Position numbers and translations under genes: made by a program. The notes beneath the pieces were generated by a model. It was not told where the DNA came from. It saw only the letters and a program-made list of their open reading frames with translations, and ran no database searches. A DNA stretch of 27,388 bases from CAZQYB01 sp964582985 (GTDB lineage: Bacteria > Planctomycetota > Phycisphaerae > Sedimentisphaerales > Anaerobacaceae). Positions 8,357-15,825 of this stretch are shown here, in pieces; position 1 is the stretch's first letter; each line of letters begins with the position of its first letter. Location: positions 1 through 27,388 of the forward strand of contig CAZOUM010000042.1 of the NCBI GenBank assembly GCA_964582985.1, written 5' to 3'.

Positions 8357-10117
8357 ATGAGAGAGAAAACACAGACCCTCACATTGGCATTTGCGGTGAT
8401 TTGCCTTCTGGCCACAGCCGCTTGTGCCGACGGGCCGACAACAACCGGCACCATCACCAAGGTAACGGTCTACCGGGGTCAGGCCCTGGTAAGCCGCGCC
8501 GTCAAAGTCGATTTGCCGCAGGGTACTTCCGAGCTAATTATCACGGACCTGCCGGCCAGAATTGTGCCCGAAAGTCTCTACGCCCAGACTTCCGGTAACC
8601 TCAAGATACTGAGCGTTAGGTACAGAGAAAGGGCGGTCAAAGAGGACACGCGGCAGGAGGTCAAGGAACTCGATGAGAAGATTGAAATCCTCAAAAATCA
8701 AATTCGTCACGCAGAAAGGAATCACAAACATGGCGGCAATCTTTGGGCCAAGTATGAAGGTCTTTGGAAACTGGCTATTGATGGTTCAAAGGTCGATTTA
8801 AATCGCGGAGTGCTCCAGGCTGACCAAATCCAGTCGCTGGCACAGTATCTGGAGGGCAAGTGGAACGAGCTGCACGAAAAGTCACTGGAAATAGAGGACC
8901 ACATAGCTCAGCTTAAGAAGGAGTTAGAGCTTCTTAACCGCAAGCGCAGAGAGCTTGACACCGGCCGGTCTCGCACCGAGCGCGAAGTGGTCCTGTTCGT
9001 AAGAAAGGACGACAAGAAAAAGGTCTCCATCAAACTCAACTACCTTGTCAACAACGCCAACTGGCAGCAGCAGTATAACTTGCGAGCCAACCCCAAGAAA
9101 TCAACTGTCTTGATTGAATACAACGCCGTCGTTAACCAAACCAGTGGCGAAGATTGGAACGGAGTCGCTTTGAGTCTCTCCACCGCTGAGCCGAGTATGG
9201 TCGCTGCACCTCCTGTCCTCGAACCTATGCTCGTGGGTCTTTCCCGCGCTGACCGCGCCCAGCAAATCGAGCAGCAGACTCGTTTTACTGATGCTGACAG
9301 AATCCGACAGTTTCAACGGTCCCGCAAGGCCAATATCAAAATGGGTTTTGGTGCCAATTATGACCTTAACACGCTTGCAATCGATAATCAGATATTCATG
9401 TGTAATGCCAGCGGTAACCAAGTCCAGCAGTTCCAGGAACAGTTCGCTGAAATTGTACGCAACGAGGGCATCAGCGTAACCTACGACTTGCATGGTAAGC
9501 TTGCCCTGCCCAGCCGAAGCGACCAGCAGCTTGTCACCATCGCCTCCTTCCCGGTCAAGGCCGAGTTTACCTTGGTCGCCACACCGTTGCTCACTGACTA
9601 TGTCTATCTGCAGGGAGAACTCTTCAACGAAAGTGGTCCAATCCTTTTGCCCGGCCCGGCCAGTATGTTCCGCAACGGCGAGTTCGTCGGCAAGAGCCAA
9701 TTGTCGCAGGTTACCATCGGCGAAAAATTCACCGCCGGCTTCGGCATTGATTCTCAGGTTCAGGTCGCCCACGAGCTCGAAAAGAAAAAGACGCGCGTCC
9801 AGGGTGGCAACCGCATCGACACCTATCACTACCGCATCGCTCTGAATAACTACAAGGACGCTGACGTTAAACTGCGGCTGTTGGACCGCCTGCCGTATTC
9901 GGACAGCGATTCAATCAAGATTGAACTTGAAAGAACCGAGCCAGAGTTGAGCAAAGACAGCGAATACCTGCGTGCTCTCCGCAAGAAAGGCATTCTACGC
10001 TGGGACCTCAACCTAAAACCAAACACTGTCGACGAGAGCGCAACTGTCGTAAAGTATACCTACACCATGGAGTACGATAAGAACATGACGATTCAGCCTC
10101 GCCGGAAAAGCCAGTAA
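8357..10117 (+). CDS. DUF4140/DUF4139 (MuiA-like) envelope protein
   Basis: The 586-aa protein has a signal peptide (~1-25, LLATAACADG). The sequence does not decide between ordinary cleavage after ACA and a lipoprotein site, because -3 is Thr, which is poor for a lipobox. Residues ~30-95 match the DUF4140 start (TKVTVYRGQALVSRAV, LIITDLPARIVPESL); ~85-205 form a charged coiled coil; ~215-580 are the DUF4139 beta-rich part (VSIKLNYLVNNANWQQQYNL, EDWNGVALSLSTAEP, GASMFRNGEFVG-like motif). This family includes proteins called mucoidy inhibitors, but the biochemistry is not established. The region ~290-370 looks like a lineage-specific insert. It follows the VIT-VWA gene with a good ribosome site (AAGGAG) and ends at a strong terminator, so both are made together. 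Confidence 0.88.
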   Translation: MREKTQTLTLAFAVICLLATAACADGPTTTGTITKVTVYRGQALVSRAVKVDLPQGTSELIITDLPARIVPESLYAQTSGNLKILSVRYRERAVKEDTRQEVKELDEKIEILKNQIRHAERNHKHGGNLWAKYEGLWKLAIDGSKVDLNRGVLQADQIQSLAQYLEGKWNELHEKSLEIEDHIAQLKKELELLNRKRRELDTGRSRTEREVVLFVRKDDKKKVSIKLNYLVNNANWQQQYNLRANPKKSTVLIEYNAVVNQTSGEDWNGVALSLSTAEPSMVAAPPVLEPMLVGLSRADRAQQIEQQTRFTDADRIRQFQRSRKANIKMGFGANYDLNTLAIDNQIFMCNASGNQVQQFQEQFAEIVRNEGISVTYDLHGKLALPSRSDQQLVTIASFPVKAEFTLVATPLLTDYVYLQGELFNESGPILLPGPASMFRNGEFVGKSQLSQVTIGEKFTAGFGIDSQVQVAHELEKKKTRVQGGNRIDTYHYRIALNNYKDADVKLRLLDRLPYSDSDSIKIELERTEPELSKDSEYLRALRKKGILRWDLNLKPNTVDESATVVKYTYTMEYDKNMTIQPRRKSQ

Positions 10118-10132
10118 ATTGGCCCTTAGGCT

Positions 10133-10169
10133 ATGGGGTGCGCAGGACTTGCGCACCCCATTTCATTTT
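10133..10169 (+). terminator. Rho-independent terminator of the VIT-VWA/DUF4139 operon
   Basis: A perfect 12-bp stem, 10133-10144 with 10150-10161 (arms ATGGGGTGCGCA and TGCGCACCCCAT), encloses a five-base GGACT loop. It is followed by the T-rich TTCATTTTC. It lies 15 bases after the stop codon. Confidence 0.85.
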
Positions 10170-10336
10170 CAGTGATTTAGATAGCCACATTGTTAAATCT
10201 TTGCAGCGTTTTTGCTTGTCTGCTCGCAGTATTAAATTTGCCCCCAATTTTCTTGCAATTCTACCCAACAGGACGTAAAGTAAATGCGTATCTGTTTTGG
10301 CCGTGTCTTACTTTTGTACTTTGCACGGCTATAGTC

Positions 10337-10409
10337 GGGCGATTAGCTCAGCTGGCAGAGCAGCTGACTCTTAATCAGCCGGTCACAGGTTCGAATCCTG
10401 TATCGCCCA
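10337..10409 (+). tRNA. tRNA-Lys (anticodon CTT)
   Basis: A complete 73-base cloverleaf reads lysine AAG codons. The acceptor stem is GGGCGAT (10337-10343) with ATCGCCC (10402-10408), and A10409 is the discriminator. The D arm contains AGCTCAGC-TGGCAGAGC. The anticodon stem GCTGA/TCAGC encloses CTCTTAA, with anticodon CTT at 10370-10372. The T arm is ACAGG-TTCGAAT-CCTGT. CCA is not encoded. Bases 10363-10409 recur at 11714-11760, as expected if the gene served as an integration target. No strong promoter was recognised directly upstream. Confidence 0.97.
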
Positions 10410-10605
10410 TTAGTTTCTTGGCCTTTTTCAGTTGATGACAGGGGGCCTATCTCTGTTCCTAAGTTCGCCATTCGCAAACGCTTAGTGTCCGCGCTATTTT
10501 GTTTAACACCAGACCGTTTTTGCTCTCGACCGACGCTTGCAGCAAACCAATGGTGCAACATACAAGTGCCACTATATCGAACCATAAAATAATTTGGAAA
10601 GGCAT

Positions 10606-10815
10606 TTAGCCTCTCGCTTTGGCAATCCGGTCATCGACATAATTATCAAGGGCTTGTTTTAAGTGTTTCTTTGCCTTATCTAATTCTTCAATAACATTTT
10701 TACCAGCCCAAACCCACGAACGTCCATCGTATACTTGGTTAGCCTTGTTGTATTCAGTTTGTGCTTGTAATAGGTCACAGATTGCTCGTGCGACTTCATC
10801 TATCTGCCCATCCAT
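10606..10815 (-). CDS. Small helical protein of unknown function (69 aa)
   Basis: The frame starts at an ATG with a strong Shine-Dalgarno sequence (AAAGGAG, eight bases upstream), which argues that it is real. The product is mostly alpha-helical and charged: an N-terminal helix DEVARAICDLLQAQTEYNKA, a short turn with WVWAGKN, then a long amphipathic helix EELDKAKKHLKQALDNYV. There is no signal peptide, membrane segment or cysteine. Two helices joined by a turn suggest a small coiled-coil or helical-hairpin protein. It lies in the segment between the tRNA-Lys and its 3' duplicate, so it may be cargo of a decayed island. No family was recognised. Confidence 0.65.
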   Translation of the reverse strand: MDGQIDEVARAICDLLQAQTEYNKANQVYDGRSWVWAGKNVIEELDKAKKHLKQALDNYVDDRIAKARG

Positions 10816-11229
10816 TCTCTACTCCTTTCTCGGCTTTCGCATCCCGTTAAAGCAGGGGCTTGTCATAATCTTCGCTTATCTTATGGCTTCTGCTCTTTTG
10901 ATTGCGAAAGTGCAACATTTTCAGCCTTCATCTTCGGCCTATATTGTAGCTTTCAACGACTTAATAGGCAATATCTGTGACCATTATTCCTTCATTTGTG
11001 GCTCTGACAGCGTACAGTCAAGCTGCTGACGTGTCGATCACGCGCTTGCTGTTCGCCTTGAACGCGCAGATGCACAGAAGGAAGAAACGAAATTGTAATT
11101 GACAGCCCTTGTGGCGATACTACAATATATGCGTTGCAACTGCAGAGCAAATAAACTTTACGAATTCGCCTCGTTAGAGTAGAGGCACTTCGCAACAGAC
11201 GCAGGCCTTTACGGCAAATTCAATGTATT
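10816..11229. other. Spacer between two small divergent genes
   Basis: About 410 bases contain no convincing gene. The only clear signal is a promoter-like pair at 11099-11126 pointing at the 76-aa gene. A short frame at 11030-11098 (RVDHALAVRLERAD...) has coding-like composition but no start codon and a stop just upstream; it could be a gene relic. Confidence 0.5.
11099..11126 (+). promoter_or_regulatory. Sigma70-type promoter for the 76-aa membrane protein gene
   Basis: A perfect TTGACA (11099-11104) is followed after 16 bases by TACAAT (11121-11126). The predicted start near 11133 gives a leader of about 97 bases to the ATG at 11230. Confidence 0.55.
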
Positions 11230-11460
11230 ATGGATACGATTTTGTATATCATCTCCGGCCCTTTGTTTCTAATATCCCTCGCCGCACATTTGTATGTAAG
11301 AGTCCGTCTGCGGCCGAAAAACGATTCAGATTTGGACGACTATTACCACGAGTTTGAAGACCAGCATCCAGATTACGCGAGATACATAAGGTGGTCCCAG
11401 ATCACCTTTGCCGGTGCCGTCATTGGCGCTCTGTTGCTGTTCATTGCCACCGTAATTTAA
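11230..11460 (+). CDS. Small two-helix membrane protein (76 aa)
   Basis: The product has a membrane helix at ~4-25 (LYIISGPLFLISLAAHLYV), a cytoplasm- or periplasm-facing acidic linker (DSDLDDYYHEFEDQHPDYARY, about residues 35-55), and a second helix at ~57-75 (ITFAGAVIGALLLFIATVI). Coding character is supported by the charge pattern and a promoter-like TTGACA/TACAAT pair ~100 bases upstream. No Shine-Dalgarno sequence precedes the ATG. No family was recognised. It lies between the tRNA-Lys and its 3' duplicate, next to a decayed coding tail, and may be island cargo or a resident gene. Confidence 0.65.
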   Translation: MDTILYIISGPLFLISLAAHLYVRVRLRPKNDSDLDDYYHEFEDQHPDYARYIRWSQITFAGAVIGALLLFIATVI

Positions 11461-11466
11461 CCTCAT

Positions 11467-11682
11467 CTAAAAACCCCAGCCTTTGCGAAATAGGATACTG
11501 CGTTTTTGTTTGGCACTCTCCATTAAGGCTTTGATTGCAGCCTTGATATGCTCCGGAAGTTGCGGCCAGACGGCTACGATTTTAGCCAAATCAGGGGGTG
11601 GGTTTTGAGGCTGATTTTGAGTTGTTTTTAACTTTTTTTGTAAGCTGGTTTGTAAGCGCGTCTTTCGGCTTGTGGTGAGTCC
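11467..11682 (-). pseudogene. Decayed coding tail, possibly the C-terminus of a recombinase
   Basis: On the minus strand a 71-codon frame runs from just after an in-frame TAA (11683-11685) to a TAG at 11469-11467. It has no plausible start codon at its head. Its second half, DLAKIVAVWPQLPEHIKAAI, reads like a real amphipathic C-terminal helix region, and its first half is Thr/Lys/Gln-rich (GLTTSRKTRLQTSLQKK). From memory, tails of this kind occur at the ends of integrase-like proteins in planctomycetes; this could not be checked. It lies 31 bases inside the tRNA-Lys 3' duplicate. If it is a recombinase relic, the catalytic part has been lost. Confidence 0.4.
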
Positions 11683-11713
11683 TTATTTTGCTTGTTGTCA
11701 TAGTTTTCGGCCT

Positions 11714-11771
11714 GCTGACTCTTAATCAGCCGGTCGCAGGTTCGAATCCTGTATCGCCCAATAGTTTTTTG
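11714..11771 (+). repeat. Partial tRNA-Lys copy (3' half), att-like direct repeat
   Basis: These 58 bases match 10363-10420 with three mismatches; the 47-base tRNA part has a single A-to-G change at 11736. The copy includes the anticodon arm, variable loop, T arm and 3' acceptor strand but lacks the D arm and 5' acceptor strand, so it is not a functional tRNA. The T-arm change still allows a G-T pair. A duplicated tRNA 3' end is the classic product of site-specific integration; the alternative is a duplicated tRNA gene that lost its 5' half. Confidence 0.75.
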
Positions 11772-12001
11772 CTTGTCTGGTCGAATCGCTCGTTTTTCCG
11801 GTGGCAGCGTTTTGCTCTGCTTTTTGAAGGCGTTGTTTGTTGACAGACAGTCCCTGTTAGAGCAGCCGGTAGCCATCTTTTAACGCTTAGGACGTGCAAA
11901 AGGTTTCATTTCTTGGCCGTCAGTTTTGTGGCGCCAAGCAGATAACGGGGGATTGTGTGTTACCAGTCTGAAGTCCGCGCCCGGCATTTAATGTTGTTTG
12001 C
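11772..12001. other. Spacer after the tRNA-Lys fragment
   Basis: No gene is convincing here. The inverted pair CTTGGC (from 11921) and GCCAAG (near 11940) could form a weak hairpin downstream of the minus-strand gene ending at 12002, but no T-run follows it on that strand. Confidence 0.35.
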
Positions 12002-13282
12002 TTATGAGCGAGGGTATGCTTCTATATGAACAAGCCTCATTCCGTCTTCATCGGAATAGAGCACAGCCTCGCTCACTAACCTCGGGGAGCAAAGCCTGTA
12101 CGTCTGCGACGTCTCTTTTTTCAGTTTCTCAACGCTCTTAAGGCTGTGCAAAAATTCCTCAACATCAGCTTCGCCTGAGTGTTTCCTGCTCTTCTGATGC
12201 GTTTGGCATACTCCAAGCGCAGCGCTTTGCATAAGTTGAGAAAACATTTGCTTAAACAAATCAGGAGAGGGGAAAATATCAGCGCATAAAATTCTATTCC
12301 TGCTTGTTATAATCATACCCGATATGCCTTTGTTCTTCTCAAGCACCTCTTTAGAATTAGCAACGTAATAATCAATGATTTCTTTTATGTTTCGGTCTTT
12401 GAAAACATCGGCCAATGCTTTAGTTTTACTATGAATGCCCAATCTTCTCAGTTCTTTTTCGATAGCTATATGAGCTTTAATTTGATTGGGGAACAAAATA
12501 AGTTCCTTTCTCACGAATGGACTTGCCATACCGGCATAATAAAAATATTCCGGCTCTCCTAATTTTCTCGAATCTTCTATCAATCTCCATTTTTCAAAAC
12601 ACAAAGCATCAATCTCAAATCCCGGTTGCTCCACAGGTTCAACAGTGTTTTTATTTTGTCCAGGCTGAAATTTACGTTCGAAACCAAGCCCGCTCAAGCC
12701 ACTATCTTCGGAACCAATTCCGCTAAAGACCCCATGTCTGTAGCCTCTGCCGTATCCCCGGCCGTATCGTCGTCTGCCGGGGCCATAGCCTTCGTAATAT
12801 CTTCGACCGTAAGAGCCTCCCCCTATAACCCCTCCTCTTCTAAAGCCTCTGTTTTGCCAACCTGCTCCAAGCTGCCCCCCGCGAGGAGAGTAAAGGGGCC
12901 GACTGCCCGAATACTGACCAAAGACACTGTAGCTGCTTGGTGGGTCCTTTCGAACAACGGAAAGACTTGGATTTTCTTTTATGATAAGCTGTTTTTTACT
13001 AATAGCTTCCTCCACAGTAAGGTATTTACTTTCCAAGTCAGGATTTTCCGTTTTTAGAAGATAGACAGACATATCAACAAGACCGTCCCCATCATGGTCA
13101 AAATCATACCCCTTTTTCACAAGTCTTACAGAAGACAAAAATCTGGTAACTGTTTCTTTCGCTTGGACTTTGTAGCGTTTTCTTGTTCTTCCCAAAGCCG
13201 TCTCGGGTTCAGAAGAGGGTATGGCAAACACCAAAATCCCTAATACAAACGCTCGAACTATTTTTTCTAATCTGCTCTTCAT
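12002..13282 (-). CDS. Secreted protein of unknown function with a DxDGDG loop and a Gly/Arg/Tyr-rich segment
   Basis: The 426-aa protein has an N-terminal signal sequence (~1-27, AFVLGILVFAIPSS). Near residues 58-72, YDFDHDGDGLVDMSVYL is a calcium-binding-type loop like those in thrombospondin type 3 or dockerin-like repeats. Residues ~150-190 are a low-complexity Gly/Arg/Tyr tract (GRRYYEGYGPGRRRYGRGYG), likely disordered. The C-terminal ~200 residues look globular: SGMIITSRNRILCADIFPSP followed by FKQMFSQLMQSAALG resembles the end of ARPP-1/DUF6569 domains, a weak resemblance from memory. It is transcribed alone. A 22-bp perfect palindrome with back-to-back TATAAT motifs lies ~120 bases upstream. 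Export to the periplasm or surface is inferred; function unknown. Confidence 0.78.
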   Translation of the reverse strand: MKSRLEKIVRAFVLGILVFAIPSSEPETALGRTRKRYKVQAKETVTRFLSSVRLVKKGYDFDHDGDGLVDMSVYLLKTENPDLESKYLTVEEAISKKQLIIKENPSLSVVRKDPPSSYSVFGQYSGSRPLYSPRGGQLGAGWQNRGFRRGGVIGGGSYGRRYYEGYGPGRRRYGRGYGRGYRHGVFSGIGSEDSGLSGLGFERKFQPGQNKNTVEPVEQPGFEIDALCFEKWRLIEDSRKLGEPEYFYYAGMASPFVRKELILFPNQIKAHIAIEKELRRLGIHSKTKALADVFKDRNIKEIIDYYVANSKEVLEKNKGISGMIITSRNRILCADIFPSPDLFKQMFSQLMQSAALGVCQTHQKSRKHSGEADVEEFLHSLKSVEKLKKETSQTYRLCSPRLVSEAVLYSDEDGMRLVHIEAYPRS

Positions 13283-13393
13283 CTTGACTTTTCTCCCAAT
13301 TCAAGCAAACAAGATTTTCGAATAACGCTAAATTACACGTCCAGCCGACAATTCCCAATAAGCACAAGACATTTGCACGGTGATAGCCTGGGA

Positions 13394-13424
13394 TTGCAGC
13401 TCCTATAATATTATAGGAGCGCAA
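13394..13424. promoter_or_regulatory. Near-perfect palindrome with back-to-back TATAAT, upstream of the 12002-13282 gene
   Basis: Bases 13399-13420 form a perfect 22-bp palindrome (arms GCTCCTATAAT and ATTATAGGAGC). TTGC (13394-13397) and GCAA (13421-13424) extend it after one unpaired base. Each arm holds a TATAAT, so a -10 element is available in both directions; the minus-strand one would serve the 426-aa gene. It could be an operator overlapping a promoter or an RNA hairpin. Confidence 0.5.
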
Positions 13425-13918
13425 CAGCCCAGAAAGTAACAGAATTTTTCCAAGATTCCCGCAAAAATATTGGATAGTTTATAGCATAGTGAGCCCTAAT
13501 GAATGATATTTGTTCATTTTACAACGAGGCTTCTGGGCCAAATGCGGTCCGGCTTGTCCCGGCCAGCCACGGTTAAACGCGTGCAACAAAGAGAGCTGCT
13601 TATTTCTGCTGAGATGGTTTGGTGAGTATGGACAAGAACGTCCGTCGTTAATCGTCAAATGCAGCAGCATTTTTTTGCCTTTGATTGGGTTTGATCCGGC
13701 TTCGCCAGAGGCTACGCCGCGACAAGTTGGGTTTGTTTGGGTTTGTTTTTATTAGCATTGTTCGCAGTTATTTGTTCGTAGTTCATTGTAAAGGAATAAC
13801 TTAGGTTCGTTTGAGCATCCAGGAAATTGGCTTTGTTTTGCATATTTTTCTTATAATTTCGTACGTAAGAATTCGTAGATTTTCACTTTTTGGGCTGTCA
13901 GCAGGGAGAAAAAGGTAT

Positions 13919-13972
13919 ATCAGGTAATCAGGTAAACAGGAAGTGGATACCAGGGGAACAGGAGAACAGGGG
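13919..13972 (+). repeat. Degenerate period-8 array (CAGG core)
   Basis: CAGG recurs at 13921, 13929, 13937, 13951, 13959 and 13967, so the step is 8 bases except for one 14-base step. Units read ATCAGGTA, ATCAGGTA, AACAGGAA and later GAACAGG forms. It is followed after a few bases by the perfect heptamer array. Confidence 0.75.
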
Positions 13973-13983
13973 GGATAACATAT

Positions 13984-14053
13984 AGCGTATTGCGTATTGC
14001 GTATAGCGTATTGCGTATTGCGTATAGCGTATAGCGTATTGCGTATTGCGTAT
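13984..14053 (+). repeat. Perfect heptamer array, ten units of WGCGTAT
   Basis: Ten contiguous 7-bp units AGCGTAT or TGCGTAT cover 70 bp with variation only in the first base (order A T T A T T A A T T). Similar words recur near 17531, 19351-19378 and 20007-20036 in other spacers. Confidence 0.95.
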
Positions 14054-14386
14054 CCGCCACCCCAATCAGGTAGCTGATAGTTTGAAATCCGAAATCCTAA
14101 TATCGAAATCCGAAACAATCTCAAAATCTAAATGACCCAAATTCAAAACAACTAAATTTGACCGGGGCTGCGGGCCCTGCTGGCCGTGCCACGCCCCTTG
14201 GGGGCAAGCTACGGGCGGTTTAAAAAAACACGCCTTCTATAATTGGGCGAACTTGCGCATTTGGTCGAAAAAAGTCCTCGATTCTCGATACCCGATTCTC
14301 GTAACTCGTTTATATGAAAGGAGTAAAAATTTTTTGCAATTTTCCGATTTCAGGTTCCAGCTACCCGCACTTTTGATTGATTTAGC

Positions 14387-14435
14387 TCGTTGTTCGTTGT
14401 TAGTTGATCGTTGTTCGTTGCTCGATGCTCGATGT
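14387..14435 (+). repeat. Degenerate heptamer array, seven units of TCGTTGT type
   Basis: Seven contiguous 7-bp units read TCGTTGT, TCGTTGT, TAGTTGA, TCGTTGT, TCGTTGC, TCGATGC and TCGATGT. The period is the same as in the WGCGTAT array, but the unit is unrelated. Confidence 0.9.
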
Positions 14436-14533
14436 CGGCGTTGGTGAAGCCAGAGAAGAGTATTTTCTTTTTAGAGAGAATAGGCACGAAAAAGGACAAA
14501 ATGCACAAAAGGGACAAAAAAACGGCCAAAAAA

Positions 14534-14560
14534 GTGCTTTATAAGGTGCTTTATAAGCAC
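14534..14560. repeat. Tandem 12-mer (two copies) ending in a palindrome
   Basis: GTGCTTTATAAG is present twice without a gap (14534-14545 and 14546-14557). With the following CAC the second copy forms the palindrome GTGCTT-TAT-AAGCAC (14546-14560). It lies in the spacer downstream of the HNH gene. Confidence 0.75.
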
Positions 14561-14616
14561 ATAAATAGCTGGATCCCTACCTAAAGCATGCAGGGACTCG
14601 GGCAGGCGGCGGAAGA

Positions 14617-14650
14617 CCCCAGTGAGATAACGTATCACTATCTCACGGGG
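14617..14650. repeat. CCCC-GTGAGATA hairpin, copy 1
   Basis: CCCC (14617-14620), one bulged base and GTGAGATA (14622-14629) pair with TATCTCAC (14639-14646) and GGGG (14647-14650) around a nine-base loop. The same arms occur at 17378-17411, so the two copies bracket the HNH island. For the minus-strand HNH gene ending at 14755 it lies about 100 bases downstream and could end transcription, but there is no T-run. Confidence 0.75.
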
Positions 14651-14754
14651 CAGGCAGATTTCGCAGATTTCACGGATTTTGTTTTTGTCGGCAAGTGCGG
14701 GGTTATATGGCCGGACAGGTTTAATCTTCCTTTTTAATTATTTGCTTTATTGTC

Positions 14755-15819
14755 CTATCGTATCCTTGTTATTTGAGCCTCTTTAACTTCTCCTGCATAG
14801 CGACCAGATTTCTGTGATTCGTCGTACAAATAAACATGGCTCCAAGTTGAGCTTGGTATAATGACATTGCTATTTATGTCTGCCAATTTAATGTAATGAG
14901 GCTTGGGAACACATCCAGGTCCAACAAATAGCTGAATATAGACAGTTGCTACTTTGTCGGTTTCATCAGCAGCTATTATATGCGACCACTGCTTAGGTGT
15001 TATTACACCACCAGAAGGAATCTCACCAAATGGCATGGCAAATTTGGGACCCGGCTGCTTAAAAAAACCTTTGTCATCACCGCCATTCATGATGAAATCA
15101 CGGATTGGGCTGAAACATTGTTCGTCGCCTCGAAAACCACGACGAGAATGGACCAAATAGTAATGAAATGCTATTTTTGCAAGTGATCGGAAGTAGTGAT
15201 CGGTCACCTTAAATGTCACACAACCATTGACCTGCGTGATCCCTGCTTCTGTGTCAGGCAAATTGTGTGGTTCTGACTTTGGCCACGTTTCCTTCATAAG
15301 CAACTGAAACTCAGACGAATTCTCCGTGTCGAAATGAAACCACATCTTATCAATCTTCTTAATGCCATGCTTTTTTATGCGGTCCTTTAATTGTCTTGGG
15401 CTCATTCCGCTAAAAAGTTCTATAAAAACCTCTCCGCCTTGATCATCATGTATTACGATTTGATCTACTGGAAATGAATCTTTAGGATTGTCCCTTGAAC
15501 GCTTAACTAACTGCTTATGATCTCCATGATCAATTGTAGATTGGGGAGGCGGTGCTCCTATAGCCGCGACTTGAGAACGACCTCTCTTTCGTCTTTTGGG
15601 AACCTTTGGCTTAACCAAGTCTCTGAAAAAACTTTCTGGCCCACACAATAGTAATTGCTGTTCAGAGCTGCCAATATTATTGTTGCATGAGGCGCAGATT
15701 CTACGAAAACGGACATCGTTTTTGAATTCCCCTAACTGGACAGGTAGGATATGGTCTCCCGCCCCCTTAGCTGGATTAAAAGAAGCAGTACAATAGATAC
15801 ATTTTTCTGTTCTTTTCAT
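14755..15819 (-). CDS. HNH endonuclease-like protein
   Basis: The 354-aa protein has an N-terminal zinc-binding HNH module: C7-x2-C10, then G-D22-H23-I-L-P, and C42-x2-C45-N46. This fits the HNH_5-like arrangement in which the DH pair and the final Asn are catalytic and four cysteines hold zinc. A basic linker follows (about 71-80, PKVPKRRKRGR), then ~270 residues without a recognised domain (WFHFDTENSSEF, DHYFRSLAKIAFHYYLVHSRRGF, FMPFGEIPSGGV-like region). There is no export signal. It is second in a two-gene, AT-richer minus-strand island, 88 bases after the 254-aa gene. A 6-bp hairpin just before the start includes its only Shine-Dalgarno-like sequence. HNH proteins in such islands can be defence or mobile-element nucleases; the role here is not determined. 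Confidence 0.8.
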   Translation of the reverse strand: MKRTEKCIYCTASFNPAKGAGDHILPVQLGEFKNDVRFRRICASCNNNIGSSEQQLLLCGPESFFRDLVKPKVPKRRKRGRSQVAAIGAPPPQSTIDHGDHKQLVKRSRDNPKDSFPVDQIVIHDDQGGEVFIELFSGMSPRQLKDRIKKHGIKKIDKMWFHFDTENSSEFQLLMKETWPKSEPHNLPDTEAGITQVNGCVTFKVTDHYFRSLAKIAFHYYLVHSRRGFRGDEQCFSPIRDFIMNGGDDKGFFKQPGPKFAMPFGEIPSGGVITPKQWSHIIAADETDKVATVYIQLFVGPGCVPKPHYIKLADINSNVIIPSSTWSHVYLYDESQKSGRYAGEVKEAQITRIR

Positions 15820-15825
15820 TCATTT

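Larger units (their letters stand above)
13425..14754. other. Repeat-rich spacer without convincing genes
   Basis: About 1.3 kb lie between two minus-strand genes. Open frames here either translate repeats (for example YAIRNTQ over and over) or lack ribosome sites. The contents are listed separately: a period-8 CAGG array, a perfect heptamer array, a degenerate heptamer array, a tandem 12-mer with palindrome and a CCCC/GGGG hairpin. Other short repeats include CGATTCTCG at 14279 and 14293, and GAAATCCGAAA-like words near 14085-14115. This is typical of an intergenic repeat dump, not of coding DNA. Confidence 0.7.

Noticed and set aside
9101..9829. 242-aa minus-strand frame opposite the DUF4139 gene
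   Set aside because: Antisense shadow without domains or a ribosome site.
10343..10585. Minus-strand 80-aa frame with GRYRIRTCDRLIKSQ
   Set aside because: This part is the antisense translation of the tRNA-Lys gene; no ribosome site or other coding sign.
10745..11098. Plus-strand frame with one TGA (MLYSVCACN... to RVDHALAVRLERAD)
   Set aside because: Its first part overlaps the well-supported 69-aa gene in antisense and its composition is non-coding; only the short end looks protein-like, which is too little for a call.
11628..11876. Minus-strand 82-aa frame, also with GRYRIRTCDRLIKSQ
   Set aside because: Antisense of the tRNA 3' copy; it arises from the duplicated tRNA and is not evidence for a protein family.
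13801..14124. Minus-strand 107-aa frame with repeated YAIRNTQ
   Set aside because: The repeats are the translation of the WGCGTAT array; composition and lack of a ribosome site argue against a gene.
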